NCBI RefSeq assembly: GCF_013403865.1
Contig: NZ_JABFDK010000001.1
Location: 372,001-436,000 of the forward strand
Source: Winogradskyella costae
Lineage (GTDB): Bacteria; Bacteroidota; Bacteroidia; Flavobacteriales; Flavobacteriaceae
Reading direction: 5' to 3'
DNA length: 64,000 bases
Position 1 is the first letter of the stretch; every line of letters begins with the position of its first letter. The translations under genes were made by a program, and so were the position numbers. The notes beneath the pieces are model-generated. The model saw nothing but the letters and a program-made list of their open reading frames with translations, was not told where the DNA came from and searched no databases. Of the stretch, positions 1 to 7,570 are shown in pieces.

Positions 1-117
1 TATTCCACGCCTGGAGTTGGTCTAAATCAAATCCGTATTGCTTATGTTTTAAATAGCGAAAGTCTAAAAATTGCAGTTAAAATCTTAGAAGAAGCCTTAA
101 AAGCATATAAAGACTAA
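1..117 (+). CDS. PLP-dependent aminotransferase, C-terminal end (partial)
   Basis: Only the last 38 codons are in the window, in frame 1, ending at TAA 115-117. The visible peptide contains GVGLNQIRIAYVL, then a short helix rich in Leu, Glu and Lys. That is the usual end of class I/II aspartate- or aromatic-type aminotransferases, where the Arg of the IRIAY segment binds the substrate carboxylate. This residue role comes from the family; I cannot see the active-site lysine because the body of the gene is upstream. The stop codon overlaps the murB start (TAATG), so the two genes are probably co-transcribed and translationally coupled. The substrate cannot be told from this fragment. Confidence 0.7.
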   Translation, partial: YSTPGVGLNQIRIAYVLNSESLKIAVKILEEALKAYKD

Positions 118-1130
118 TGACTATTATTAACAATGCTTCTTTAAAATCCTTTAATACTTTTGGCATAGATGCTAAAGCACAATCTTATTGTGACATTAGT
201 ACTATAGAAGATTTAAGTACTATTCTAAAAAACTATGGTGATGTACCATTATTTATTTTAGGCGGGGGAAGCAACATGTTGTTAACTAAAGATATTGATG
301 CGTTAGTGCTTCATATCAATTTAAAAGGTATTGAAGTCGTAAGTGAAACTAAAAACTCAGTTGTAATTAAAGCAATGGCTGGCGAAAACTGGCATAATTT
401 TGTACTTTGGTGTTTAAATCACAATTTTGGTGGTATAGAAAACCTATCTTTAATTCCAGGGAATATTGGTACTGCACCGATTCAAAATATTGGTGCTTAT
501 GGTGTGGAACTCAAAGATGTCTTTGTGAGTTGCGAAGCTCTAAAAATAGACGACCAATCTATAAAAACATTCTCAAAATCTGATTGCAATTTTGGCTATA
601 GAGAATCTGTTTTTAAGCAAGATCTAAAAGGACAATACATCATTACAAGTGTCAATCTTGAGCTTAAGAAAACTGAGCATGTATTACGAACAGATTATGG
701 TGTTATTAAAAATGAATTAGACACCAATGGTATAACAAAACCATCAATTCAAGATGTTTCAAATGCCGTTATTGCTATTAGACAAAGTAAATTACCCGAT
801 CCGAAAATCATCGGTAACAGCGGAAGTTTTTTTAAAAACCCTATTATTTCGGCTAAAGCGTTTATTGAGCTCGAACGTAATTTTCCCGATGTGCCTTCTT
901 ATAAAGTATCAGATGAAACTATAAAAGTACCTGCGGGATGGCTTATTGAAAAAGCGGGGTTTAAAGGTAAACGCTTCAATGATTATGGAGTTCATAGTAA
1001 GCAAGCCTTGGTTTTAGTTAATTATGGCAATGCAACAGGGAAAGAAATTTTTGAATTAGCGCAATTAATTCAAAAAACAGTAAAGCGATTATTTAATATT
1101 CAAATCGAGACCGAAGTGAATATCATATAA
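117..1130 (+). CDS. murB: UDP-N-acetylenolpyruvoylglucosamine reductase MurB
   Basis: MurB reduces UDP-GlcNAc-enolpyruvate to UDP-N-acetylmuramate with NADPH and FAD, the second committed step of cytoplasmic peptidoglycan precursor synthesis. The 337-residue length matches type I MurB such as the E. coli enzyme. Visible family blocks, in order: NTFGIDA near the N-terminus, the FAD pyrophosphate loop LGGGSNMLL, IPGNIGTAPIQNIGAYG, the YRES segment typical of type I enzymes, GNSGSFFKNP carrying the proton-donor Ser, AGWLIEKAGFKG, and a C-terminal ETEV with the catalytic Glu. The ATG overlaps the stop of the preceding aminotransferase gene. A hairpin terminator follows four bases after the stop codon. 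Confidence 0.97.
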   Translation: MTIINNASLKSFNTFGIDAKAQSYCDISTIEDLSTILKNYGDVPLFILGGGSNMLLTKDIDALVLHINLKGIEVVSETKNSVVIKAMAGENWHNFVLWCLNHNFGGIENLSLIPGNIGTAPIQNIGAYGVELKDVFVSCEALKIDDQSIKTFSKSDCNFGYRESVFKQDLKGQYIITSVNLELKKTEHVLRTDYGVIKNELDTNGITKPSIQDVSNAVIAIRQSKLPDPKIIGNSGSFFKNPIISAKAFIELERNFPDVPSYKVSDETIKVPAGWLIEKAGFKGKRFNDYGVHSKQALVLVNYGNATGKEIFELAQLIQKTVKRLFNIQIETEVNII

Positions 1131-1133
1131 ATT

Positions 1134-1161
1134 AAAAGTCACAATTAAAATTGCGACTTTT
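1134..1161 (+). terminator. Hairpin terminator after murB
   Basis: AAAAGTC at 1134-1140 pairs with GACTTTT at 1155-1161, and CAATT/AATTG pair inside, so almost the whole 28 bases fold. The T run in the 3' arm supports rho-independent termination of the aminotransferase-murB unit. Confidence 0.7.
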
Positions 1162-1238
1162 GAATTTAGAATAATTTTTTAATTGAAAATGCTATTAATC
1201 AAAACCTTAAGAAGATAAAATTATTCTAATAGTTTATA

Positions 1239-1272
1239 TTGAGCACCTATATGGTGTATTTATTTATATTTA
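1239..1272 (+). promoter_or_regulatory. Candidate promoter of the ECF sigma/anti-sigma pair
   Basis: TTG at 1239-1241 and TATATTTA at 1265-1272 are 23 bp apart. This is close to the Bacteroidota housekeeping pattern TTG-N17-23-TAnnTTTG, with the final G changed to A. The sigma gene starts 56 bp downstream. Confidence 0.4.
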
Positions 1273-1328
1273 CGTTCAGAAATTTGATTTGGACGTTTAA
1301 AACACCTAAGAATTAAGACTTTAACACT

Positions 1329-1862
1329 TTGAGTATTACAGCCACAGAACAAACTATTATCGATTATCTTCAGAAAGGAGATAAGCGTGCCTTAAATTTA
1401 CTTTATGAAAACTATTCCAATAGTCTTTATGGTGTTATATTAAAAATTACAATTAACGAAGAAGTTGCTCAAGACGCTTTACAAGAAACCTTCATTAAAG
1501 TATGGAAAAATGCTTCTAAATATGACGCGTCCAAAGCAAAACTCTTTACTTGGTTGTTTCGTATTGCAAGGAATACAGCTATAGATAAATTACGAAGTTT
1601 CAATAATAGATTTCATAAAGAAGTCCAAATCGAAACATCTAACGTATATATCTTACCAACAACAAATTTTAATCAAGATGTCATGGACATCAAAGAACAT
1701 GTTGGAAAACTAGAAGAAAAATATCAAATTGTGTTGGACGCCTTGTTTTTTCAGGGGATGACGCAACAAGAAGCAAGTGACGAATTAGATATTCCACTTG
1801 GTACTATTAAATCTAGATTAAAAATAGGATTGCGAGAACTGAAAAAAGTTTATAATCCATAA
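1329..1862 (+). CDS. ECF-family RNA polymerase sigma factor
   Basis: A 177-residue extracytoplasmic-function sigma factor that directs RNA polymerase to a stress or envelope regulon. Region 2 is seen around residues 25-95, with AQDALQETFIKVWKN binding core polymerase and FTWLFRIARNTAIDKLR for -10 recognition. Region 4 at about residues 125-175 has the helix-turn-helix MTQQEASDELDIPLGTIKSRL. The start is TTG at 1329. The next gene, 5-11 bp downstream, encodes an anti-sigma factor, so this is a classic sigma/anti-sigma operon. The family assignment is firm; the inducing signal and target promoters are unknown. Confidence 0.92.
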   Translation: MSITATEQTIIDYLQKGDKRALNLLYENYSNSLYGVILKITINEEVAQDALQETFIKVWKNASKYDASKAKLFTWLFRIARNTAIDKLRSFNNRFHKEVQIETSNVYILPTTNFNQDVMDIKEHVGKLEEKYQIVLDALFFQGMTQQEASDELDIPLGTIKSRLKIGLRELKKVYNP

Positions 1863-1873
1863 ATTATTTGATC

Positions 1874-2680
1874 ATGGAAAACAAATCACACAACTTTTTA
1901 AAATCTAACCTACTCAATAAGTATTTGGTTGGAGACACTTCTTTAGAAGAATCTAAAGAAGCTGAACACTTTATTTCTACTTATCCAGAGGTCGCTCTAG
2001 CATACGAAAAACTTCAAGATAATTTAGAAATTGTAACAAAAGCAGGAGCTGTTGAAATTCCTAAAAACATTTTCTCAGATATTTTAGAATCCATTGAAGA
2101 ACCTAATGAGACTAAAATTGAAGAGACTAAGGTAATTCCATTGGTACAAAAGCGAAAAACAGCTTGGTATAGTATTGCAGCTAGTGCAGCGGCTATATTA
2201 TTTGCAGCAACTTCGTTTATGCTTTATCAAAAAAACATACAACTAAATAGTGAAAACAATGTTGTTGTTGAAGAAATTTATGACTTAAGAAGTGATATTG
2301 AAAGCAACAATTCTAAATTAGACGAGCTATCTAGAGAATTATTGAAACTTAACAATCCAGATTCTAGAAAGTATGTTATTAATGGTAATGATCGCGCCAA
2401 AAATTTAAAGACTGTGGCATACATTAATTCGGTTGAAAAAACATCTATGATTGATGTTATTACATTACCACAGTTACCAAAAGAGCAACAATACCAAATT
2501 TGGGCTGAGCTACAAGACCGCATGGTTAACTTAGGTATTTTAGATGAATCCGATCGTAAGTTAAAACAAATTCCATATATGGAAGATGCATTAGCTCTTA
2601 GTATTAAAATTGGTACTAAAGGAGATGACACAAGTGAAAACGACACTGAAGTAGCTGAAATTTCTTTAAAAGAAAATTAA
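1874..2680 (+). CDS. RskA-like anti-sigma factor, single-pass membrane protein
   Basis: Probably holds the preceding ECF sigma factor inactive at the membrane. The N-terminal ~85 residues form the cytoplasmic sigma-binding part (LNKYLVGDTSLEESKEAE resembles the anti-sigma N-terminal fold). One membrane helix follows at about residues 97-115, then a coiled-coil-like stretch, then an RskA domain with LPQLPKEQQYQIWAE and MVNLGIL, typical of the anti-sigma-K C-terminal fold. I chose ATG 1874 over the upstream in-frame TTG 1868 because ATG is the stronger start; this gives 268 residues. It follows the sigma gene by only a few bases. Confidence 0.88.
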   Translation: MENKSHNFLKSNLLNKYLVGDTSLEESKEAEHFISTYPEVALAYEKLQDNLEIVTKAGAVEIPKNIFSDILESIEEPNETKIEETKVIPLVQKRKTAWYSIAASAAAILFAATSFMLYQKNIQLNSENNVVVEEIYDLRSDIESNNSKLDELSRELLKLNNPDSRKYVINGNDRAKNLKTVAYINSVEKTSMIDVITLPQLPKEQQYQIWAELQDRMVNLGILDESDRKLKQIPYMEDALALSIKIGTKGDDTSENDTEVAEISLKEN

Positions 2681-2692
2681 ATTAATTAATCC

Positions 2693-2732
2693 AAAAAAAG
2701 AGGAGCAATTGATAATTGCTCCTCTTTTTTTT
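2693..2732. terminator. Bidirectional terminator between anti-sigma gene and aqpZ
   Basis: An 18-bp perfect stem (A7-GAGGAGCAATT against its complement) closes on the loop GAT, with A and T runs on both sides. It lies between two convergent genes and can terminate both. Confidence 0.9.
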
Positions 2733-2743
2733 ATTTTAACAGA

Positions 2744-3430
2744 TTACTCTTTTTCAAATAAGGTTTTGTGAATTACGCCACCAATTACAGCACCCAAAAT
2801 CGGAGCTACACAGAACAACCAGACTTGCGAAAAGTAAGCCCCTTCTGCAAATATAGCCTGACTTAATGATCTTGCCGGATTTACAGAAGTATTCGTTATA
2901 GGAATACTTATTAAGTGAATTAACGTTAGAGCCAATCCAATAGCAATTGGAGCAAAACCTTTTGGAACTCTAAAGTTCGTGCTTCCTAAAATAACAATTA
3001 AAAAGAATGCTGTTAAAACAACCTCTACAATTAAAGCAGACATCATAGTAAAACCACTTGGCGATAACTCGTCGTAACCATTTGCTGCAAAACCACCTAC
3101 TCCATCAAAACCAGATTTACCCGATACAATAAGGTATAAAACACTAGCGGCAGCAATAGCTCCAATAATCTGAGCAATTACATAACCCAAAACATTTTTA
3201 GCATCAAATTTTCCTCCTACCCAAAGACCTATTGAAACCGCAGGATTAAAATGACCTCCTGAAATATGACCAACAGCAAAAGCCATTGTTAACACTGTAA
3301 GTCCAAATGCCAAAGCTACACCTAGAAACCCAATTCCTAATTCTGGGAAGGCAGCAGCAAATATAGCACTACCACAACCACCAAATACAAGCCAAAATGT
3401 TCCGAGGAACTCAGCGAATAATTTTTTCAT
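2744..3430 (-). CDS. aqpZ: Aquaporin Z
   Basis: An inner-membrane water channel of 228 residues, the size of E. coli AqpZ, with six membrane helices. Both pore NPA motifs are present: GGHFNPAVS in the first half and NTSVNPARS in the second. The segment [21 protein letters not shown] carries the His and Arg of the narrow selectivity filter characteristic of orthodox water-specific aquaporins rather than glycerol facilitators. That inference rests on family knowledge, not on a measurement. The gene is monocistronic, convergent with the anti-sigma gene and divergent from the small membrane protein at 3653. Confidence 0.95.
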   Translation of the reverse strand: MKKLFAEFLGTFWLVFGGCGSAIFAAAFPELGIGFLGVALAFGLTVLTMAFAVGHISGGHFNPAVSIGLWVGGKFDAKNVLGYVIAQIIGAIAAASVLYLIVSGKSGFDGVGGFAANGYDELSPSGFTMMSALIVEVVLTAFFLIVILGSTNFRVPKGFAPIAIGLALTLIHLISIPITNTSVNPARSLSQAIFAEGAYFSQVWLFCVAPILGAVIGGVIHKTLFEKE

Positions 3431-3535
3431 AATTTTTAGTTTAATTAGTTTATAAATAATTCTTATTTACTGATAAGACACACAATCAACACGTTAAGTC
3501 ACTCTTAAATAAGTACAGAATAAATGTAAAAGCTT

Positions 3536-3543
3536 TATCTTTG
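3536..3543 (+). promoter_or_regulatory. -7 promoter element with a long leader
   Basis: TATCTTTG is a perfect TAnnTTTG match. The coding start is 109 bp downstream, so the transcript would carry an unusually long 5' leader for this window. A clear TTG -33 element is not visible. Confidence 0.5.
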
Positions 3544-3652
3544 CACTAAATTGAAACATTGAAGTGTAGCATCTTTAATTTCAGATTAAGAACTAAACTG
3601 GAATCGTTAAGGATGTTCCATCTGGAAATTATTAAATATTAGATCTCAACAG

Positions 3653-3856
3653 ATGAAATTATTATTACTTACATTAGGATTATTAGCGTTAGCAGTAGGA
3701 GGAATCGCAATAAAAATATGGGCAAAAAAAGATGGTAAATTTGCAGGTACTTGCGCGAGCCAAAACCCAATGTTAAATAAAGATGGTGAAGCTTGTGGTT
3801 TTTGTGGTAAATCACCTGAGGAATATAAAGATTGTAGCGAACCTCAACATTCTTAG
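3653..3856 (+). CDS. Small Cys-rich membrane protein
   Basis: 67 residues: an N-terminal membrane helix (about residues 2-20), a basic IKIWAKKDGKFAG linker, then a short domain with four or five cysteines (TCASQ, EACGFCGKSP, KDC). The CxxC pair suggests a metal site or disulfides, but no function is known to me. Similar small 'membrane or secreted' proteins recur in Flavobacteriaceae; I recall this from general knowledge and have not checked it. The next gene, a glycosyltransferase, starts 6 bp after the stop, so they are probably one operon. Confidence 0.75.
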   Translation: MKLLLLTLGLLALAVGGIAIKIWAKKDGKFAGTCASQNPMLNKDGEACGFCGKSPEEYKDCSEPQHS

Positions 3857-3862
3857 GCATTA

Positions 3863-4975
3863 ATGACCATTCCCTCAATACTATGCTATGCATTTATTGC
3901 AGTTGTTAGTATTCAAGTTGCATATTATCTTAGTTTTCTTTTCGCTTTCAGTATTAAACGTGCCGAAACGCGGCTTAAAAAGCACATCCCAATTTCTGTT
4001 ATAATCTGTGCTAAAAATGAAGCTGAGAATTTAAAGAAAAATATTCCTTTAATATTAAATCAGGAGTATTCAAATTTCGAAGTTGTTTTAGTTAACGATT
4101 GTTCGTTTGACGACACATTAGAAATCATGAAGGCGTTTGAGGCAGAAAACAATAACATAAAACTAGTTGATGTAAAAGTGAATGAGGCCTTTTGGGGAAA
4201 CAAAAAGTACGCATTAACCCTAGGTATAAAAGTCTCTAAGCATGACTTTTTGGTGTTTACAGATGCTGATTGTACTCCGAACTCTAAGCAGTGGCTAGAG
4301 CAGATAGGAAGTAATTTTTCTGACGAGAAAACTATTGTTTTAGGTTATGGAGCTTACGCAAAGAAGAAATTTTCATTTTTAAATAAACTTATACGATTTG
4401 AAACTGTAATGACGGCATTACAGTATTTTTCATACGCTAATATGGCATTGCCTTACATGGGTGTTGGTCGTAATATGGCGTATAGAAAAGATCTCTTCTT
4501 TAATAACTGTGGTTTTAGCAACCATATGTCAATTAAATCTGGCGACGATGATTTGTTTATTAATGAAGTCGCTAACGCATCAAACACCGCACTTTGCTAT
4601 ACAACAGAAAGCTTTACTATTTCGGAACCCAAAACCACGTTTAAAGCATGGATTCTCCAAAAAAGAAGACATATTAGCACGGCTAATTTTTATAAATTGA
4701 GTCATAAAGCCTTATTAAGCTTATTTTATATTACACAATTATTATTCTGGATTTTTGGAATTTCACTTTTAATCATAGGCTTTTCATGGCCATTAATTCT
4801 ATTATTAATAGGCTTACGCATTATAATTCAGTGGTTATGTTTCGGATTTACAGCTAAAAAGTTTGAAGAGACAGACCTTATTATCTTAATGCCAATTTTA
4901 GAATTATTTCTTATTACTACACAATTAAGTATCTTTATAGCTAATCTTATATCTAAGCCAAAACATTGGAAGTAA
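3863..4975 (+). CDS. Family 2 glycosyltransferase, membrane-bound
   Basis: 370 residues. After an N-terminal membrane anchor (residues ~3-25) comes a GT-A fold: ISVIICAKNEAENL begins the nucleotide-sugar site, FTDADCTP holds the DxD metal motif, SGDDDLFINEV is the acceptor-side acidic motif, and LQKRRHIS corresponds to the QxxRW-like loop of processive or inverting family 2 enzymes. Two or three membrane helices follow in the last 100 residues. The likely role is transfer of a sugar in cell-envelope polysaccharide or glycolipid synthesis; donor and acceptor are unknown. The 3' end overlaps the next sigma factor gene by 10 bp. Confidence 0.88.
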   Translation: MTIPSILCYAFIAVVSIQVAYYLSFLFAFSIKRAETRLKKHIPISVIICAKNEAENLKKNIPLILNQEYSNFEVVLVNDCSFDDTLEIMKAFEAENNNIKLVDVKVNEAFWGNKKYALTLGIKVSKHDFLVFTDADCTPNSKQWLEQIGSNFSDEKTIVLGYGAYAKKKFSFLNKLIRFETVMTALQYFSYANMALPYMGVGRNMAYRKDLFFNNCGFSNHMSIKSGDDDLFINEVANASNTALCYTTESFTISEPKTTFKAWILQKRRHISTANFYKLSHKALLSLFYITQLLFWIFGISLLIIGFSWPLILLLIGLRIIIQWLCFGFTAKKFEETDLIILMPILELFLITTQLSIFIANLISKPKHWK

Positions 4976-5511
4976 AAGAAGCCATAAACAAAGCAAAAAA
5001 CAATAACCAAATAGCATTCAATTTCCTCCTAGACACGTATTGGAATGATGTTTACACGTTTCAACTTAAACGTACCATGAATGAAAATGACGCTGAAGAC
5101 ATTACAATTCAGACATTTTCAAAAGCTTTTGATAAAATTGACACTTATAACGACGATTACAAATTTAAAACATGGCTAATTACAATTTCTAAGAATATTC
5201 ATATTGATTTAGTTAGAAAACAGAAGAAAACAATTAATAATACCTCCAAAGATAACGAAGATCATTATTTTGATATAATTGATAATTCGCCCACACCTGA
5301 AGATAAGATTATTACAGAACAAAATCTTGCTAATCTTTTACGAGACATAAAAAAGTTAAAACCGCATTATCAAGAAGTTATAAACTTAAGATATTTTAGA
5401 GAATTAAGTTATAAAGAGATTTCAGAAGAACTCAACGAGCCAATTAATAATGTAAAAGTAAAACTCTTGAGAGCTAAAAAATTATTAGCTGCTATTATTA
5501 CAAAAAGCTAA
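4966..5511 (+). CDS. ECF-family RNA polymerase sigma factor (no anti-sigma neighbour)
   Basis: 181 residues with a region 2 block (DAEDITIQTFSKAFDKIDTY, then FKTWLITISKNIHIDLVRKQ) and a region 4 helix-turn-helix (YREL analogue RYFRELSYKEISEELNEPINNVKVKLLRAKKLL). The start is TTG 4966, inside the last codons of the glycosyltransferase gene, which implies translational coupling. Unlike the sigma factor at 1329, no anti-sigma gene follows; the next gene is lipA. It may be controlled by transcription level or by a distant partner. The family assignment is firm and the regulon unknown. Confidence 0.9.
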   Translation: MEVKEAINKAKNNNQIAFNFLLDTYWNDVYTFQLKRTMNENDAEDITIQTFSKAFDKIDTYNDDYKFKTWLITISKNIHIDLVRKQKKTINNTSKDNEDHYFDIIDNSPTPEDKIITEQNLANLLRDIKKLKPHYQEVINLRYFRELSYKEISEELNEPINNVKVKLLRAKKLLAAIITKS

Positions 5512-5623
5512 GACTTAAAACACATAAACAGTTAGAATAATTTACCAATTTTAAGACATAATTTATTTGTGTCTCTTATCTCCCTCTCTCTATTTCAGAA
5601 GACTATTTTAATTATTTACTTTG

Positions 5624-5631
5624 TATCTTTG
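5624..5631 (+). promoter_or_regulatory. -7 element of the lipA promoter
   Basis: TATCTTTG lies 21 bp before ATG 5653. It falls inside an upstream in-frame extension beginning with GTG 5569, which argues against that longer start. Confidence 0.6.
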
Positions 5632-5652
5632 TTTCCTGAAATTTATAATTGC

Positions 5653-6525
5653 ATGGAAACTAAAGTTGCTTCAAATATTTTACCAGAACGAAAACCTAAA
5701 TGGTTAAGAGTAAAATTACCTACAGGCAAAAAATACACCGAACTTAGAAGTTTAGTAGACAAGTATAAACTGAATACTATCTGTACGTCTGGAAGCTGTC
5801 CAAACATGGGAGAATGTTGGGGAGAAGGCACAGCGACTTTTATGATTTTAGGAAACGTTTGCACACGTTCTTGTGGATTTTGTGGTGTTAAAACTGGACG
5901 ACCAGAAACGGTTGATTGGGATGAGCCAGAAAAAGTAGCACGTTCTATTAAACTAATGCAAATTAAGCACGCCGTTTTAACAAGTGTAGATCGCGATGAC
6001 CTTAAAGATATGGGAAGCATTATGTGGGGTGAAACTGTAAAAGCTGTGCGCCGCATGAATCCTGAAACCACTTTAGAAACACTTATACCAGATTTTCAGG
6101 GCATCGAAAAACATATTGATCGTATTATTGACGTTGCGCCAGAAGTCGTTTCACATAACATAGAAACTGTAAGACGTTTAACACGAGAAGTTAGAATACA
6201 AGCAAAATATGACCGTAGTCTTGGAGTATTAAAATATTTAAAATCACAAGGACAGCGCAGAACCAAATCTGGTATTATGCTCGGTTTAGGTGAGCAACGC
6301 GAAGAAGTCATCCAAACATTACACGACTTAAGAGATAATGACGTTGATGTTGTTACAATTGGTCAATATTTACAACCAAGTAAAAAGCATTTACCTGTAA
6401 AACAATTTATTAATCCAGATCAATTTAAAGAATATGAAGAGATTGGATTAGAGTTAGGTTTTAGACATGTAGAAAGTAGTGCGCTAGTTAGATCTTCGTA
6501 CAAGGCTCAAAAACATATTAACTAA
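5653..6525 (+). CDS. lipA: Lipoyl synthase
   Basis: A radical-SAM enzyme that inserts two sulfurs into protein-bound octanoyl groups to make lipoyl cofactors. It has both iron-sulfur sites: the auxiliary cluster motif [12 protein letters not shown] near residue 45 and the radical-SAM CxxxCxxC in [12 protein letters not shown]. The C-terminal RSSYKA supplies the conserved Ser ligand. At 290 residues it has normal LipA length. I chose ATG 5653 (METKVAS) because the upstream in-frame extension is hydrophobic, lacks family similarity and contains the promoter -7 element. The stop overlaps the start of gap by one base. Confidence 0.95.
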   Translation: METKVASNILPERKPKWLRVKLPTGKKYTELRSLVDKYKLNTICTSGSCPNMGECWGEGTATFMILGNVCTRSCGFCGVKTGRPETVDWDEPEKVARSIKLMQIKHAVLTSVDRDDLKDMGSIMWGETVKAVRRMNPETTLETLIPDFQGIEKHIDRIIDVAPEVVSHNIETVRRLTREVRIQAKYDRSLGVLKYLKSQGQRRTKSGIMLGLGEQREEVIQTLHDLRDNDVDVVTIGQYLQPSKKHLPVKQFINPDQFKEYEEIGLELGFRHVESSALVRSSYKAQKHIN

Positions 6526-7541
6526 TGATTACTATAGCCATTAACGGTTTTGGTAGAATTGGTCGTCGTGTTTTTAGGCTAGCTATGGAGCATCCGCAAG
6601 TACAAGTCGTTGGAATAAATGACCTCGCTGATGCTAGAACTTTAAGTCATTTATTAAAATATGATAGTATCCATGGGGTATTAAAAGATACCGTTTCTTC
6701 TAATGAAGATCACATTATTGTGAATGGTATTTCAATTCCATTGTATCAACAATCACATCCAAAAGACATTAATTGGTTAAAAGTTCAACCCGATTTTGTT
6801 GTAGAATCTACAGGAAAATTTAAAACAAAGGTAGAACTTCAACATCATATTACAAATGGAGCTAAACACGTTATTTTGTCGGTTCCTGCATTAGAAGATG
6901 ACATTAAAACAATTGTTTTAGGAGTAAATGATTATAGCATAGATGGCTCAGAAACTATTTTATCTAACGCATCTTGTACAACTAATAATGCTGCACCGAT
7001 GATTTCTTTAATAAAAGAGCATCTCGGTATAAAACAAGCTTACATAACTACCATACATTCTTACACTACAGATCAAAGTTTACACGATCAGCCTCATAAC
7101 GATTTGAGACGCGCAAGAGCTGCTGGTCAATCTATTGTACCAACAACTACAGGGGCCGCAAAAGCTCTGACTAAAATTTTTCCGGAGCTATCAGATGTAA
7201 TTGGAGGCTGTGGCATTAGAGTTCCTGTTGCAAATGGTTCATTAACCGATATAACTATAAATGTTAACAAACCTACCTCGATAGAAGAGGTTAATGAAAT
7301 CTTTAAAAGCGCTGCAGAAAATGCATTAAAAGGTATCTTAGAATACACTGAAGACCCTATTGTATCTATTGATATTGTTGGTAATCCGCACTCCTGTATT
7401 TTTGATTCTCAGATGACTTCTGTCATAGGCAATATGGTAAAAATAGTAGGCTGGTATGATAACGAGACTGGCTATAGTTCAAGAATCCTCGATTTAATCT
7501 GCAATTTAACCGACAAACAATCACTTTTATCGAATAAATAA
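6525..7541 (+). CDS. gap: Glyceraldehyde-3-phosphate dehydrogenase, type I
   Basis: 338 residues. The Rossmann motif NGFGRIGRRVFR is at the N-terminus, followed by GINDLAD, whose Asp favours NAD. The catalytic segment SNASCTTNNAAP has the nucleophilic Cys, and SYTTDQSLHDQPH carries the family's conserved loop. The C-terminal WYDNETGYS is standard. The TTNNAAP variant replaces the common TTNCLAP; I recall this from other Flavobacteriaceae, so it may mark a distinct Gap group. The start codon sits in the TAATGA overlap with lipA, so the two are translationally coupled although they belong to different pathways. Confidence 0.94.
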   Translation: MITIAINGFGRIGRRVFRLAMEHPQVQVVGINDLADARTLSHLLKYDSIHGVLKDTVSSNEDHIIVNGISIPLYQQSHPKDINWLKVQPDFVVESTGKFKTKVELQHHITNGAKHVILSVPALEDDIKTIVLGVNDYSIDGSETILSNASCTTNNAAPMISLIKEHLGIKQAYITTIHSYTTDQSLHDQPHNDLRRARAAGQSIVPTTTGAAKALTKIFPELSDVIGGCGIRVPVANGSLTDITINVNKPTSIEEVNEIFKSAAENALKGILEYTEDPIVSIDIVGNPHSCIFDSQMTSVIGNMVKIVGWYDNETGYSSRILDLICNLTDKQSLLSNK

Positions 7542-7542
7542 T

Positions 7543-7550
7543 TATATTTG
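7543..7550 (+). promoter_or_regulatory. -7 element upstream of the hybrid kinase
   Basis: TATATTTG sits 20 bp before ATG 7571 and two bases after the gap stop codon. The kinase is therefore probably transcribed on its own. Confidence 0.5.
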
Positions 7551-7570
7551 TTCAAATCAAACTGAGCTGA

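Noticed and set aside
2278..2646. A 122-codon minus-strand frame within the anti-sigma gene
   Set aside because: It is the complement of a well-supported coding region, with no family features and no promoter.
5569..5652. N-terminal extension of lipoyl synthase starting at GTG 5569
   Set aside because: It contains the TATCTTTG promoter element and a hydrophobic stretch foreign to LipA.
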